Positions 7,303 through 15,124 of a stretch of DNA of 21,634 nucleotides are shown here, piece by piece. The position numbers were made by a program, and so were the translations under genes. Positions within the stretch are counted from its first letter, which is position 1, and each line of letters starts with the position of its first letter. Source of the stretch: JBIOWF01 sp044868295 (GTDB taxonomy: Bacteria; Actinomycetota; Actinomycetes; Streptosporangiales; Streptosporangiaceae); assembly GCA_044868295.1 (NCBI GenBank), contig JBIOWF010000144.1, positions 1 to 21,634 on the forward strand, read 5' to 3'. The notes below the pieces were generated by a model, which was not told the origin of the DNA, searched no databases, and was given only the letters and a program-made list of their open reading frames with translations.

Positions 7303-7944
7303 GTGTTCAAGGTCGCGCGCGCCGTGACGTCCCCCCGAACCGCGACGTCCGTACGGCCCCTGGCGAGGCGACTGCTCGCTGTCCTGTTGCTCGCCTGCGC
7401 CCCACTGCTCGGCATCGCACCGGCGGCCCAGGCGCACAATGTGCTGATCGGCAGCGACCCCGAGGACGGCGCCCGGTTCGCGACGGCGCCGGACCGGGTG
7501 ACCCTGACGTTCGACCAGCCGGTACGCGCGGACTTCGCCAAAATCGCGGTGACGGGTCCGGACGGGGCGCGGTATGAGGAGGGCGAGGTCACGGTACGTG
7601 GCGATGACGTCGGGGTCGCCCTGCGCGGTCGCGGGCCCGCGGGCGAATACGTCATCGGCTACCAGATCGTCTCGAATGACGGCCACCCGGTGACCGGCGA
7701 GCTGACCTTCATCGTCACCACCCCAGGGGCCGCGACCACAAGTCCGGCCGCAGAGGCCGCGCCGGGCGTCCTCCCCACGGGCGACGTGAAGCCGGGTGTC
7801 GTTGCGGCGACAGGCGCCGAGATCCGCAGGCCCGGCTCGGGCGGAGGCTGGGTCTGGGGGCTGCTCGTCGGCACCGCCGGCCTGCTCGCCCTGGCGACCC
7901 TCGTGCTCGTACGGCACGACCGCCGGACGCGGAGCGCGGCGTGA
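7303..7944 (+). CDS. copC: CopC-family copper-binding protein, membrane-anchored
   Basis: 213 aa from a GTG at 7303 with GGAAGG 9 bases upstream. A Sec signal peptide (twin Arg then LLAVLLLACAPLLG) ends at APAAQA, residue 44, so the mature protein begins with His45 (HNVLIGSDPEDGA). CopC proteins bind Cu(II) with exactly this N-terminal His plus an Asp and a His further on; these are Asp126 and His128 in SNDGHPVTG. The beta-sandwich domain spans about residues 45-140. A Pro/Ala-rich linker and one C-terminal membrane helix (about 183-204) with a basic tail tether it to the outer face of the membrane. copD follows after 43 bases on the same strand, the usual copper-uptake or copper-resistance pairing. 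Confidence 0.93.
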   Translation: MFKVARAVTSPRTATSVRPLARRLLAVLLLACAPLLGIAPAAQAHNVLIGSDPEDGARFATAPDRVTLTFDQPVRADFAKIAVTGPDGARYEEGEVTVRGDDVGVALRGRGPAGEYVIGYQIVSNDGHPVTGELTFIVTTPGAATTSPAAEAAPGVLPTGDVKPGVVAATGAEIRRPGSGGGWVWGLLVGTAGLLALATLVLVRHDRRTRSAA

Positions 7945-7987
7945 TCGCGCGGCCTGGACCGGGTTGCGCGGGAAGGGGACGCGACGC

Positions 7988-9154
7988 ATGACCCCCCATC
8001 GGAGCGGCGCGGCGCCCATGCCGGACGTGCCAGACGTGGCGAGTGTGGCCGACGAGCCCGTGGCTGACATGGCTGACGTGGCTGACGTGTCAGAAGCGGC
8101 GATCGTGGCAAACGCGGCGAACGTGACGGCACCGGATCTGACGGGAGCGGGTGACCCGACACGGGTGCGTGGCGCGCGATGGCCGGTCTCCGGCGTCACC
8201 GTGGCGGGGCTTCTCGCGGTGGTGGCCGCGACGTGGCTCACCCTGCCCGGGGCCGTGCCGGGGATCGAGACGCCGGGGCCGGTCGTCGAGTACGGACTGC
8301 CGGTCGCCCGGCTCGTCCTGGACGTGGCCTCGATGGCGACCGTCGGCCTCAGCCTGCTGCCCAAGTTGCTCGGCTTCGACGATCCGGAAAGCACCGAACC
8401 GGTGGCGGCGAGGGCGAGATACTGGGCCGTGCTCTCCGCGCTCGCCTGGTGCGCGGCCGCCTTGGTCTCCGTCGTCCTGAGCACGGCAGAGCTCAGTCCG
8501 GGCCAGATGGCCGATGTCGTCTCCTACGTCGACCGGATCGGCTCAGGTCAGGGGCTGATCGTGAGCGCCTCGTGCGCCCTGGCCAGCGCCTCGGTGGGGA
8601 TGCTGGCGGTGAGGTTCGGCGAAAAGGTGCCGGCCGAGCTGCGCGTGCTCGTCGCCGGGTTCGGCCTGCTGCCGCTGCCGGTGACCGGCCACGCCTCGAA
8701 CTGGTACTGGCACGACCTCAGCATGGTCTCGATGGAACTGCACGTCATCGGCGCCGCGGCGTGGACGGGCGGCCTGGTGGCGCTCGCGATGCTCGTCGCC
8801 GGGAACCGCCATCTTCTCGCGCGAGCCCTGCCTAGGTTCTCCAAACTGGCCACGATCGCGTTGCTCGTGGTCGGCCTGTCCGGGCTCTTCAACAGTGCGG
8901 TGGAGCTGCTGCTCGCGCCGAACGAGAGGCTTCCCCTGTCGCTGGTGACCACCGGCTACGGGCAGCTCGTGCTCGCGAAGATAGCGTTCATCTGCGTGAT
9001 CGCGCTGCTGGGGGCCAACATCCGCTGGCGCCTGCTGCCCGCAATCGCGCGCCGGCAGCCGACGGCCTTCGCCGCATGGGCGGTGTTCGAGGTGACCGTG
9101 ATGGGTCTCGCCTACGGCGTCGCCGTGGCGCTGACCCGCGCGCCGATCGCCTGA
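7988..9154 (+). CDS. copD: CopD-family copper transport membrane protein
   Basis: 388 aa from an ATG at 7988, with the strong ribosome site GGAAGGGGA at 7971-7979. About 60 cytoplasmic residues come first, Val/Ala/Asp-rich and partly encoded by three 9-bp repeats (TGGCTGACR, 8061-8087). About nine membrane helices follow. The conserved CopD region is visible as PVTGHASNWYWHDLSMVSMEL followed by HVIGAAAWTGGLVAL, whose His residues are expected to handle copper inside the membrane. CopD works with CopC to move copper across the membrane. The N-terminal repeat tail is not part of the family core; starting at the Met near 8021 would shorten it, so the exact start is somewhat uncertain. Confidence 0.9.
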   Translation: MTPHRSGAAPMPDVPDVASVADEPVADMADVADVSEAAIVANAANVTAPDLTGAGDPTRVRGARWPVSGVTVAGLLAVVAATWLTLPGAVPGIETPGPVVEYGLPVARLVLDVASMATVGLSLLPKLLGFDDPESTEPVAARARYWAVLSALAWCAAALVSVVLSTAELSPGQMADVVSYVDRIGSGQGLIVSASCALASASVGMLAVRFGEKVPAELRVLVAGFGLLPLPVTGHASNWYWHDLSMVSMELHVIGAAAWTGGLVALAMLVAGNRHLLARALPRFSKLATIALLVVGLSGLFNSAVELLLAPNERLPLSLVTTGYGQLVLAKIAFICVIALLGANIRWRLLPAIARRQPTAFAAWAVFEVTVMGLAYGVAVALTRAPIA

Positions 9155-9171
9155 CGATCCCGCCTGAGGAC

Positions 9172-9280
9172 CACGGCAAGGGCTTGCGGGCTGTCCGCCG
9201 TACCCTCTGGCACGGCTTGCTTGCGGCCTGTCCGCCGTACCCTCTGGCACGGCTTTCCGGCTGCCCGCCGTACTCTCTAG
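9172..9280. repeat. Three degenerate tandem repeats with hairpin potential between convergent genes
   Basis: Units at 9172-9210, 9211-9247 and 9248-9280 each begin CACGGC and carry CTGTCCGCCGTACCCTCTGG or a close variant (the third reads CTGCCCGCCGTACTCTCTAG). The unit lengths are 39, 37 and 33 bases. GCCGT at the end of one unit pairs with ACGGC at the start of the next, so the array can form serial hairpins. The last unit contains the stop codon of the convergent membrane-protein gene. A two-way terminator or an intergenic repeat family is likely. Confidence 0.7.
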
Positions 9281-10524
9281 TGCTCCAGACCCAGGTCGGG
9301 GGCGCCCGTGGCGCGGTCAGACCGCGCCTCCGCCGTCCGAGCGGGTGCGTCGGCATCGCTGAGGCGATGTCTCCGGATGAACCATTCGACGCCGAACCAC
9401 GCCACCGCCAGCCCGGCGGCGGTCACCGGCCATGACCACAGCGCGTACGGCGGGGCCTCCAGCAGCCGATCCTGCACGGCAAGCCCGCCGTACACGCCGG
9501 CGGCCGCCAGCAGGGCACCGGCCACCGGCCTGATGTAGGAGATCCGCACGAAGAAGGCCAGGTCGATCCCGATGGCGGCGGCCACCAGGAAGAACGGGAC
9601 AGCCGACGCCGGGAAGCCGCTCCCGACGAGCAGCGGCCAGATGAGGCACCGGTACGCCACGTACGCGCCCGCCACCGCGGTGGCCGTCCACCGCCGCCCG
9701 AGCATCAGCCGCGCGAACACCAGGACGATCAAACCTGCCACGCCGGCGTAAACCGGGTAGACGTAGTCGGGGACGGGCAGCGAGAACTTGAGGACCATGC
9801 TCCGGTCCACCGCGCGCCCCATCTGGTCGGCGGCGAACGCCAGCAGATCCGCTTCGGCGTACGGCTGGCCGCGATCCCAGGAGGCCAACTCCAGCACGCC
9901 GTACTCCTGGTGCTGGGCCGGGAAGTGCACGTTCTCCAGGAAGAAGACGAAGAGCCCGCCCAGGACGAGGTTCCGCTGCCGCTCGGTGGGAGCGCCGGCG
10001 GTCACCCCGGTCCCGCCCGGCCGGGGGCTCTCGCCCGTCGGGCCCTGCAGGGGCCCCAGGAACCAGCCCCGGATCACTCCGGCGATCATCAGCGCGGTCC
10101 CGATGAACAGCAGCGCGTGCGACGGGCTCCAGGCGGTGATGTCGAGGCCGTTCACCCGATGATTGATCAGGTCGAGCGGGATGGCGATGAGGAAGATCCC
10201 GGTACCCCACTGGATGAGCCGGGAGGCCGTGCGATCCACGCCGTAGCCCGTGTACCAGTGGACGAGGGCCAGCCCGACGGCGATGGCCGTACCGGCCGAG
10301 TTGAGCAGATGCGGCGGCGCGAGATCATCACGTAGCCATCTGAAGTGCCATGACACGTCCCAGGACGAGCCCAGCACCTTCAGGACGAACGCCGAGAGCC
10401 AGCCGAAATAGAGAACCTGGAACAGCTCGGCCGGAGTGTCCCGGCCCGCCTCGCCCCTGGTCCAGTAGGGCATAACCCGATCGAGGAGCCGAGTGTGCGC
10501 TTGCTTGAACGTTCCGATGGCCAC
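9277..10524 (-). CDS. Polytopic membrane protein with duplicated Asp/His motif, unknown function
   Basis: 415 aa from a GTG at 10524-10522; no good ribosome site is seen, so the start is tentative. About ten hydrophobic segments predict an integral membrane protein. Two segments share the pattern D-x3-H-x5-D-x5/7-H-x-L-L: Asp56, His60, Asp66, His72 (WDVSWHFRW ... APPHLL) and Asp118, His122, Asp128, His136 (LDLINHRV ... WSPSHALL). A third His-rich stretch, ENVHFPAQHQEYG, lies in a loop after the fifth helix. Such carboxylate/His sets near the membrane suggest a metal site. The convergent neighbours are copC and copD, so a copper-related role is a reasonable inference, but I do not recognise a named family. 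The C-terminal tail is soluble and charged. It is divergently oriented from the hydrolase-ABC gene. Confidence 0.8.
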   Translation of the reverse strand: MAIGTFKQAHTRLLDRVMPYWTRGEAGRDTPAELFQVLYFGWLSAFVLKVLGSSWDVSWHFRWLRDDLAPPHLLNSAGTAIAVGLALVHWYTGYGVDRTASRLIQWGTGIFLIAIPLDLINHRVNGLDITAWSPSHALLFIGTALMIAGVIRGWFLGPLQGPTGESPRPGGTGVTAGAPTERQRNLVLGGLFVFFLENVHFPAQHQEYGVLELASWDRGQPYAEADLLAFAADQMGRAVDRSMVLKFSLPVPDYVYPVYAGVAGLIVLVFARLMLGRRWTATAVAGAYVAYRCLIWPLLVGSGFPASAVPFFLVAAAIGIDLAFFVRISYIRPVAGALLAAAGVYGGLAVQDRLLEAPPYALWSWPVTAAGLAVAWFGVEWFIRRHRLSDADAPARTAEARSDRATGAPDLGLEH

Positions 10525-10564
10525 GCGCGAAATGATGCCGGTCTCTTTGCCTGCAGCGCAATCA

Positions 10565-10574
10565 GGGATATCCC
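10565..10574. promoter_or_regulatory. Palindrome GGGATATCCC in divergent intergenic region
   Basis: A perfect 10-bp palindrome lies 41 bases upstream of the minus-strand membrane-protein start and about 97 bases upstream of the hydrolase-ABC start. It could be an operator; no regulator can be named. Confidence 0.25.
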
Positions 10575-10631
10575 CGACTGTTGGCGATCTCCTGTGCTAT
10601 CAGGGCGGAGCAGCAAGCCTGAATCGCCACG

Positions 10632-10660
10632 TCTCAGCGATCTCTCAGCGGGTGTAAGTA
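10632..10660 (+). promoter_or_regulatory. Candidate regulated promoter with 11-bp-spaced direct repeats
   Basis: TCTCAGCG occurs at 10632-10639 and again at 10643-10650, one helical turn apart, as is typical of OmpR/PhoB-type response-regulator sites covering a weak -35. A -10-like TAAGTA (10655-10660) follows. Transcription would start only a few bases before the ATG at 10671, and no ribosome site is visible there, so the transcript may be leaderless. Confidence 0.4.
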
Positions 10661-10670
10661 GCATCGCGGC

Positions 10671-13600
10671 ATGACGTTTCCGGGTGGAAGGCAGGCGCTG
10701 GCCGCACTGGTCGCGCTGGTCGCCGTGGTGGGCGGGCTCACGTGGGCGCTGTGGCCCGCCGGCCCGCCCGTCACCGGCCAGGATCTGGCCATCACGGTCA
10801 CGGACGGCCCCGCCGACGACCAGCACGTGACGCTGGACGCCGGCTTCTTTCCGCCCGCGTCCGGTGGCAGAGCGCCGGCTGTGCTGCTCGCCCACGGTTT
10901 CGGCGGCAGCAAGGAGAGCGTCCGCTCGCAGGCGGAACGGCTGGCCGAGGCGGGCTATGCCGTACTGACCTGGTCGGCACGCGGGTTCGGCCGATCGACC
11001 GGCGAGATCGCGCTCAACTCCCCGGACTACGAGGTCAAGGACGTCCGCCAACTGGTCGACTGGCTCGCCAAGCGCCCGGAAGTGCGCCTCGACGGCGTCG
11101 GCGACCCCCGCGTGGGCATCGCGGGCGGCTCGTACGGCGGCGCGATAGCGCTGATGGCCGCCGCGTACGACAGCCGGATTGACGCGATAGCGCCCCAGAT
11201 CACCTGGTACGACCTGGCCGACGCGCTCTTCCCGAACGCGACGGGCGCCGGCCCCGCGAGCGGCGTGTTCAAGAGGATGTGGGCCGGCATCTTCTTCAGT
11301 GCGGGCGGCAGCAGGCTCGCCCCCGAAGGCGGCCTGACCTCAGGAAACCTGGCCGGACTCACCGGAGGCGCCCGCCCCGGCGGCACGGGCGGCGGAGCGG
11401 GCGGCGGCCCAGGCTCAGGAACCAGTTCAGGAACAGCCTCGGGGACCGGCTCAGGGGCCGGGACAGGAACCAGCACAGGAACAGTCTCGGGGACCGGCTC
11501 CGGAACAGGCCCAGGAACAGGCACCGGCACCGGCACCGGCACCGGCACCGGAACAGGGTCGGGGTCGGGGACCGGCGCGGGCGCCGGTGGAGCGGGCGCG
11601 CTGACGGCGCAGCAGGTGCAGTGCGGGCGGTTCCTGCCGGCGATCTGCGACATGTACCAGACCGTGGCCGAGACCGGCCGGGCGACTCCCGGAGCGGTGG
11701 ATCTTCTTCGCAGGTCGAGCCCCATCTCGGTGCCGGGCAAGATCCGCATTCCGACGTTGCTGATCCAGGGGCAGCGCGACTCCCTGTTCCCGCTCGGGCA
11801 CGCCGACGCCAACGCGCGGGCGATCGCGGCCACCGGCGCACCGGTGGAGGTGGCCTGGATCAGCGGCGGCCACGACGGCGGCGACGGCGAGGCCGACTGG
11901 ATCCACGACCGGACGCTCAGCTGGTTCGACCGCTGGCTCAAACAGTCCCCGTACTCCGGCGCGAACGCGGCGGCATCCCCCAGCACTGCCACCGGAGCCG
12001 GCGCCAACGGCACATCGAAGGTCGCGGCGCCCGGGAGCGACACCGCAGCGGCCGGTGGCACCGGCGGGGCGGCGTCCGATGGCACGGCTTTCATGGTGTC
12101 GAGGGATGGCGGGCGGGATCCTGGGACGCGACGTCCGGTGCTCGTGCACGCCACTGCGGGCAGCTATCCGGGCCTGTCGGGCTCGTCACGGACCACGGTC
12201 TCGCTCTCCGGCCCTGATCAGGAGATCGCCAACCCGCCGGGCGGATCGCCCGCGTCGGTGTCGTCCGTGCCGGGGTTCGGCAGCCTGTTGGGAGGCGCCG
12301 GCGGCAACACCGGGGTCGCTCTCGACATGCCGGGTCAGGCGGCGACCTTCGAGTCGGCACCGCTCGCCAGATCCGTGCAGGTCACCGGCAGCCCTTCGGT
12401 GACGGTCCGTGTGCACGGCAAGGGCGAGGTGACACTCTTCGCCAAGCTTTACGACTCGTCCGGCGATCAGCTCGCCGTGCTGCCGTCGAGCCTGGTCGCT
12501 CCACTGCGGGTCACCGCGACGGACGCGGGGGTGCCGGTCACGGTCACGCTGCCCGCCATCGACCGCCGGTTCGACGCCGGGCACCGGCTGCGGCTGGTGC
12601 TCAGCACCACCGATTTCGCGTACGCCACCCCCGCCGCTCCGGCCGTCTACCGCATCGGCCTGGCGTCGCCGGAGCTGACGCTGCCCGTCGACGCCGCGTT
12701 GACCGCTCCGGCCACCGGCCCGGCCTGGTGGACGTGGGCGATGCCGCTCGCCGCCATCGTGATCGCCGCCGGGCTGCTGCTCACCGGACGGAACCGCCAT
12801 GGCGTGGCGGCGGGCCGTACCGGATCGGGGGCGGTCGTCGGACGATCTGGCGCCGGACGGGGCACCGGATCTGGCGTCGGATCCGGCGTCGGAGAGGATG
12901 CCGGACAGGGGCCGGCCGCAGAGCCGTCCGCCCGATCCCTGGACCGAAAGGGGAACGGAAACGGGGTGGACCCCGGCGAGGACGACGTGCCGCTGCGGAT
13001 CACCGGGCTGGGCAAGCGCTATCGGAACGGCGAGAAGGCGGTGGACGACCTGTCGTTCCAGGTCGAGAAGGGGCAGGTGCTCGGGCTGCTCGGCCCGAAC
13101 GGCGCGGGCAAGACCACGACGATGCGCATGCTGATGGGCCTGATCCTCCCGGACGAGGGAGAGATCCGCATCTTCGGGAACCGTGTGGTCCCAGGCGCTC
13201 CCGTCCTGTCGAGGCTGGGGTCGTTCGTGGAGGGGCCGGGTTTCCTGCCGCACCTGTCCGGTCGAGCCAACCTGGAGCTGTACTGGCAGGCCACCGGGCG
13301 CCCTGCGGCCGGCGCGCACCTGGAGGAGGCACTGGAGATCGCCGGGCTCGGGGCCGCCCTCGACCGTGCGGTGCGGACGTACTCGCAGGGGATGCGGCAG
13401 CGGCTCGCCATCGCCCAGGCGATGCTCGGCCTGCCCGATCTGCTGGTGCTCGACGAGCCCACCAACGGCCTCGACCCGCCGCAGATCGCGGAGATGCGCA
13501 AGGTCCTCAAGAACTACGCGAGGACCGGCCGCACTGTGATCGTCTCCAGTCACCTCCTTGGCGAGGTGGAGCAGACCTGCACCCATGTGGTCGTCATGCA

Positions 13601-13721
13601 CCGTGGCCGGCTGGTCTCGGATGGCCCAGTCGGCGACCTGCTCGGCTCCCGCTCCCCGGCCGACGGGTCGGGTCCACGGCTCGAGGACGTCTTCATGGAT
13701 CTGATCGGAGAGGCGCGATGA
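10671..13721 (+). CDS. Fusion of extracytoplasmic S15/CocE-type hydrolase with ABC transporter ATPase
   Basis: 1016 aa from the ATG at 10671. Domains in order: an N-terminal membrane helix (about 8-28); an alpha/beta-hydrolase core with HGFGGSK, WSARGFGRS, nucleophile Ser154 (AGGSYGG), Asp370 (GQRDSLFPL) and His401 (SGGHDGG); a Gly/Ser/Thr simple-sequence insert (232-309) within the hydrolase; a second Ala/Gly linker (about 430-470); a beta-rich C-terminal domain like the non-catalytic jelly roll of X-Pro dipeptidyl peptidases (about 485-670); a membrane helix (about 686-704); a Gly-rich linker; and an ABC ATPase from 774. The ATPase has Walker A GPNGAGKTT (808-816), signature YSQGMRQ (904-910), Walker B LLVLDEP (924-930) and the H-loop His961, all intact and BcrA-like. 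The topology puts the hydrolase outside and the ATPase inside. The permease follows with ATGA overlap. Confidence 0.92.
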   Translation: MTFPGGRQALAALVALVAVVGGLTWALWPAGPPVTGQDLAITVTDGPADDQHVTLDAGFFPPASGGRAPAVLLAHGFGGSKESVRSQAERLAEAGYAVLTWSARGFGRSTGEIALNSPDYEVKDVRQLVDWLAKRPEVRLDGVGDPRVGIAGGSYGGAIALMAAAYDSRIDAIAPQITWYDLADALFPNATGAGPASGVFKRMWAGIFFSAGGSRLAPEGGLTSGNLAGLTGGARPGGTGGGAGGGPGSGTSSGTASGTGSGAGTGTSTGTVSGTGSGTGPGTGTGTGTGTGTGTGSGSGTGAGAGGAGALTAQQVQCGRFLPAICDMYQTVAETGRATPGAVDLLRRSSPISVPGKIRIPTLLIQGQRDSLFPLGHADANARAIAATGAPVEVAWISGGHDGGDGEADWIHDRTLSWFDRWLKQSPYSGANAAASPSTATGAGANGTSKVAAPGSDTAAAGGTGGAASDGTAFMVSRDGGRDPGTRRPVLVHATAGSYPGLSGSSRTTVSLSGPDQEIANPPGGSPASVSSVPGFGSLLGGAGGNTGVALDMPGQAATFESAPLARSVQVTGSPSVTVRVHGKGEVTLFAKLYDSSGDQLAVLPSSLVAPLRVTATDAGVPVTVTLPAIDRRFDAGHRLRLVLSTTDFAYATPAAPAVYRIGLASPELTLPVDAALTAPATGPAWWTWAMPLAAIVIAAGLLLTGRNRHGVAAGRTGSGAVVGRSGAGRGTGSGVGSGVGEDAGQGPAAEPSARSLDRKGNGNGVDPGEDDVPLRITGLGKRYRNGEKAVDDLSFQVEKGQVLGLLGPNGAGKTTTMRMLMGLILPDEGEIRIFGNRVVPGAPVLSRLGSFVEGPGFLPHLSGRANLELYWQATGRPAAGAHLEEALEIAGLGAALDRAVRTYSQGMRQRLAIAQAMLGLPDLLVLDEPTNGLDPPQIAEMRKVLKNYARTGRTVIVSSHLLGEVEQTCTHVVVMHRGRLVSDGPVGDLLGSRSPADGSGPRLEDVFMDLIGEAR
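11364..11597 (+). repeat. GC-rich simple-sequence region inside the hydrolase-ABC gene
   Basis: It encodes residues 232-309, almost only Gly, Ser, Thr, Ala and Pro. It contains five exact GGCACC hexamers (11520-11549) and imperfect 6- and 12-base units built from GGAACA, GGGACC and CTCAGG. The frame is kept throughout because the units are multiples of three. The length is likely to vary between strains. Confidence 0.85.
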
Positions 13722-14761
13722 GCCCGGCGAACGATCGGCAGCCGAGGCTTCTCGCCCCTGCCACTGGCCCCGCGATCGACCCCACCGATTCCACCGGCTC
13801 CACCGGCCCCACCGGCTCCACCACGCCCGCGACAGACCGAACGGCCGGCTCCGCGAACGGCCCCGGGACCGGCCCTGCGATCGGCGTGGCCCCGAGGATG
13901 GCCGGCCTGCCGGCCGGTGTGGCCGCCGAGGGGTACGCGCCGAGGCGTACGCTCCCGCTGCGGGTCGAGATCGTGCGCCAGTTCAAACGGCGCCGGACGA
14001 TCGTGATGTTCGGCCTGCTGCTGGCGCTGCCCTGGATCCTGGTGGTGGCGTTCCAGTTCGGTCCGGGACCGGGCGGCGGGCAGGCGAGCCTGCGCCTGTC
14101 GGATCTGGCCACACAGGGCGGGCTGAACTTCGCCGCCTTCGCCCTGTCGGTGTCGGCGAGCTTCCTGCTGGTCGTGGCGGTGGCGTTGTTCTGCGGGGAC
14201 ACCGTGGCCAGCGAGGCGAGCTGGTCGTCACTGCGCTACCTACTGGCGGCGCCGGTGCCACGAGACCGGCTGCTGCGGCAGAAGCTGGTCGTCGCGCTGG
14301 GTTATTCGGCGGCCGCCGTGACGATGCTGCCGCTGATGGCGCTGCTGGCGGGCACGCTCGCCTTCGGCTGGAACGACATCCGCGTGCCGGGCACCGGAGA
14401 GGTCATCCCCGCCCTCGACGTCCTGCCGAAGTTCGGCATCGTCATCGCGTACGCCATGGTGAGCCAGCTGGTGGTCGCGTCGTTGGCATTCCTGCTCTCG
14501 GTCAGCACCGACTCGCCGCTGGGCGCCGTCGGCGGCGCCGTGGGCCTGGTGATCGTGAGCAGCATCCTGCAGGCGGTGGAGGCCCTGGGCTCCCTCCGCG
14601 AGTTCCTGCCCACGTTCTGGAACACCGCCTGGCTCGACGCCCTCGCCCCGCAACCCGACTACGGCGGGATGATCAAGGGTCTGGCCGTCTCGGTGACGTA
14701 CTCCGCGATCCTCGTCGCGTTCGCCTTCCGGCGTTTCCGCCGCAAGGACGTGGTGTCCTGA
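13718..14761 (+). CDS. ABC-2 type transporter permease
   Basis: 347 aa from the ATG at 13718, which overlaps the stop of the hydrolase-ABC gene (ATGA); GGAGAGG lies just upstream. The first ~85 residues are a soluble, Thr/Gly/Pro/Ser-rich extension (for example STGSTGPTGSTT), followed by basic FKRRRT and then about six membrane helices. The region DTVASEASWSSLRYLLAAPVPRDRLL is the typical cytoplasmic segment of ABC-2/BcrB-like permeases, which export antibiotics, peptides or lipids. The C-terminus (FRRFRRKDVVS) is the usual positively charged end. With the fused ATPase it should form one exporter; the substrate cannot be told from sequence. Confidence 0.9.
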   Translation: MSPANDRQPRLLAPATGPAIDPTDSTGSTGPTGSTTPATDRTAGSANGPGTGPAIGVAPRMAGLPAGVAAEGYAPRRTLPLRVEIVRQFKRRRTIVMFGLLLALPWILVVAFQFGPGPGGGQASLRLSDLATQGGLNFAAFALSVSASFLLVVAVALFCGDTVASEASWSSLRYLLAAPVPRDRLLRQKLVVALGYSAAAVTMLPLMALLAGTLAFGWNDIRVPGTGEVIPALDVLPKFGIVIAYAMVSQLVVASLAFLLSVSTDSPLGAVGGAVGLVIVSSILQAVEALGSLREFLPTFWNTAWLDALAPQPDYGGMIKGLAVSVTYSAILVAFAFRRFRRKDVVS

Positions 14762-14767
14762 CCTCGG

Positions 14768-14935
14768 CTAATCCCAGTGGGGCGGGCGTTCCTCGATGAA
14801 GCGTGAGTCGTCGGAGTCGCGAACCCACTCGCCCCAGCCGACGTCGGTGTCGTCGCTGGTCTGGTCGGGCAGCACCGGCAGGCCCTCGTCGAAGAGGTCT
14901 ACCGGACGCATGTCATCCGGATGCGGCACAGTCAC
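14768..14935 (-). CDS. Small acidic conserved-type protein (55 aa)
   Basis: It begins at a GTG (14935-14933) and ends at a TAG (14770-14768), giving 55 residues. An in-frame stop lies three codons before the GTG, so the frame is closed, and the next in-frame start is Met9. The protein starts MTVPHPDDMRPVDLF, is rich in Asp and Glu, contains DVGWGEW and ends RFIEERPPHWD. This resembles small hypothetical proteins of streptomycetes and relatives that end in an ERPPHW-type motif, as I recall. Codon third positions are mostly G or C on this strand and not in the other frames. The ribosome site is weak. No function is known; the gene converges on the permease gene, with six bases between stops. 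Confidence 0.75.
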   Translation of the reverse strand: MTVPHPDDMRPVDLFDEGLPVLPDQTSDDTDVGWGEWVRDSDDSRFIEERPPHWD

Positions 14936-15124
14936 CCGGCCATGCTAACCGCAACGACGCTCTGGGTTGTGGATGATCCACGGCCACCCTCGAAGCATGA
15001 CATCGGGAACAGCATTTTCCCCTCCGAGGGGTAAAAAAGGGGCGGGGCCAAGCCGAGCACGCGCCCTCCAGCGAAGGTACGATGCCTGGGCAGGAAGCAC
15101 GCCGGACGACCCCCGTGAGGCGGC
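14936..15124. other. Intergenic region with small inverted repeats upstream of the STAND gene
   Basis: 189 bp between divergent starts. It holds GTGGA-TGA-TCCAC (14969-14981) and a TTTT-CCCCT-ccg-AGGGG-t-AAAA inverted repeat (15015-15036). Neither is followed by a T-run, so operators are more likely than terminators. A promoter for each flanking gene is expected here, but I find no convincing -35/-10 pair. Confidence 0.4.

Noticed and set aside
5620..8484. 954-codon open frame on the minus strand
   Set aside because: It lies antisense to three well-supported genes (pseudohydrolase, copC, copD) and is low-complexity Arg/Gly/Pro sequence; long antisense frames are normal at this GC content.
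9172..9280. CRISPR array
   Set aside because: The units are directly adjacent with no unique spacers and vary in length; these are degenerate tandem repeats.
12186..13601. 471-codon open frame on the minus strand
   Set aside because: It mirrors the ABC ATPase region, and its composition (Arg/His/Gly-rich) is typical of an antisense shadow.
15015..15036. Intrinsic terminator
   Set aside because: The stem CCCCT/AGGGG is preceded by T's and followed by A's on the plus strand, and on the minus strand the A's also follow the stem, so neither direction gives a U-tract.
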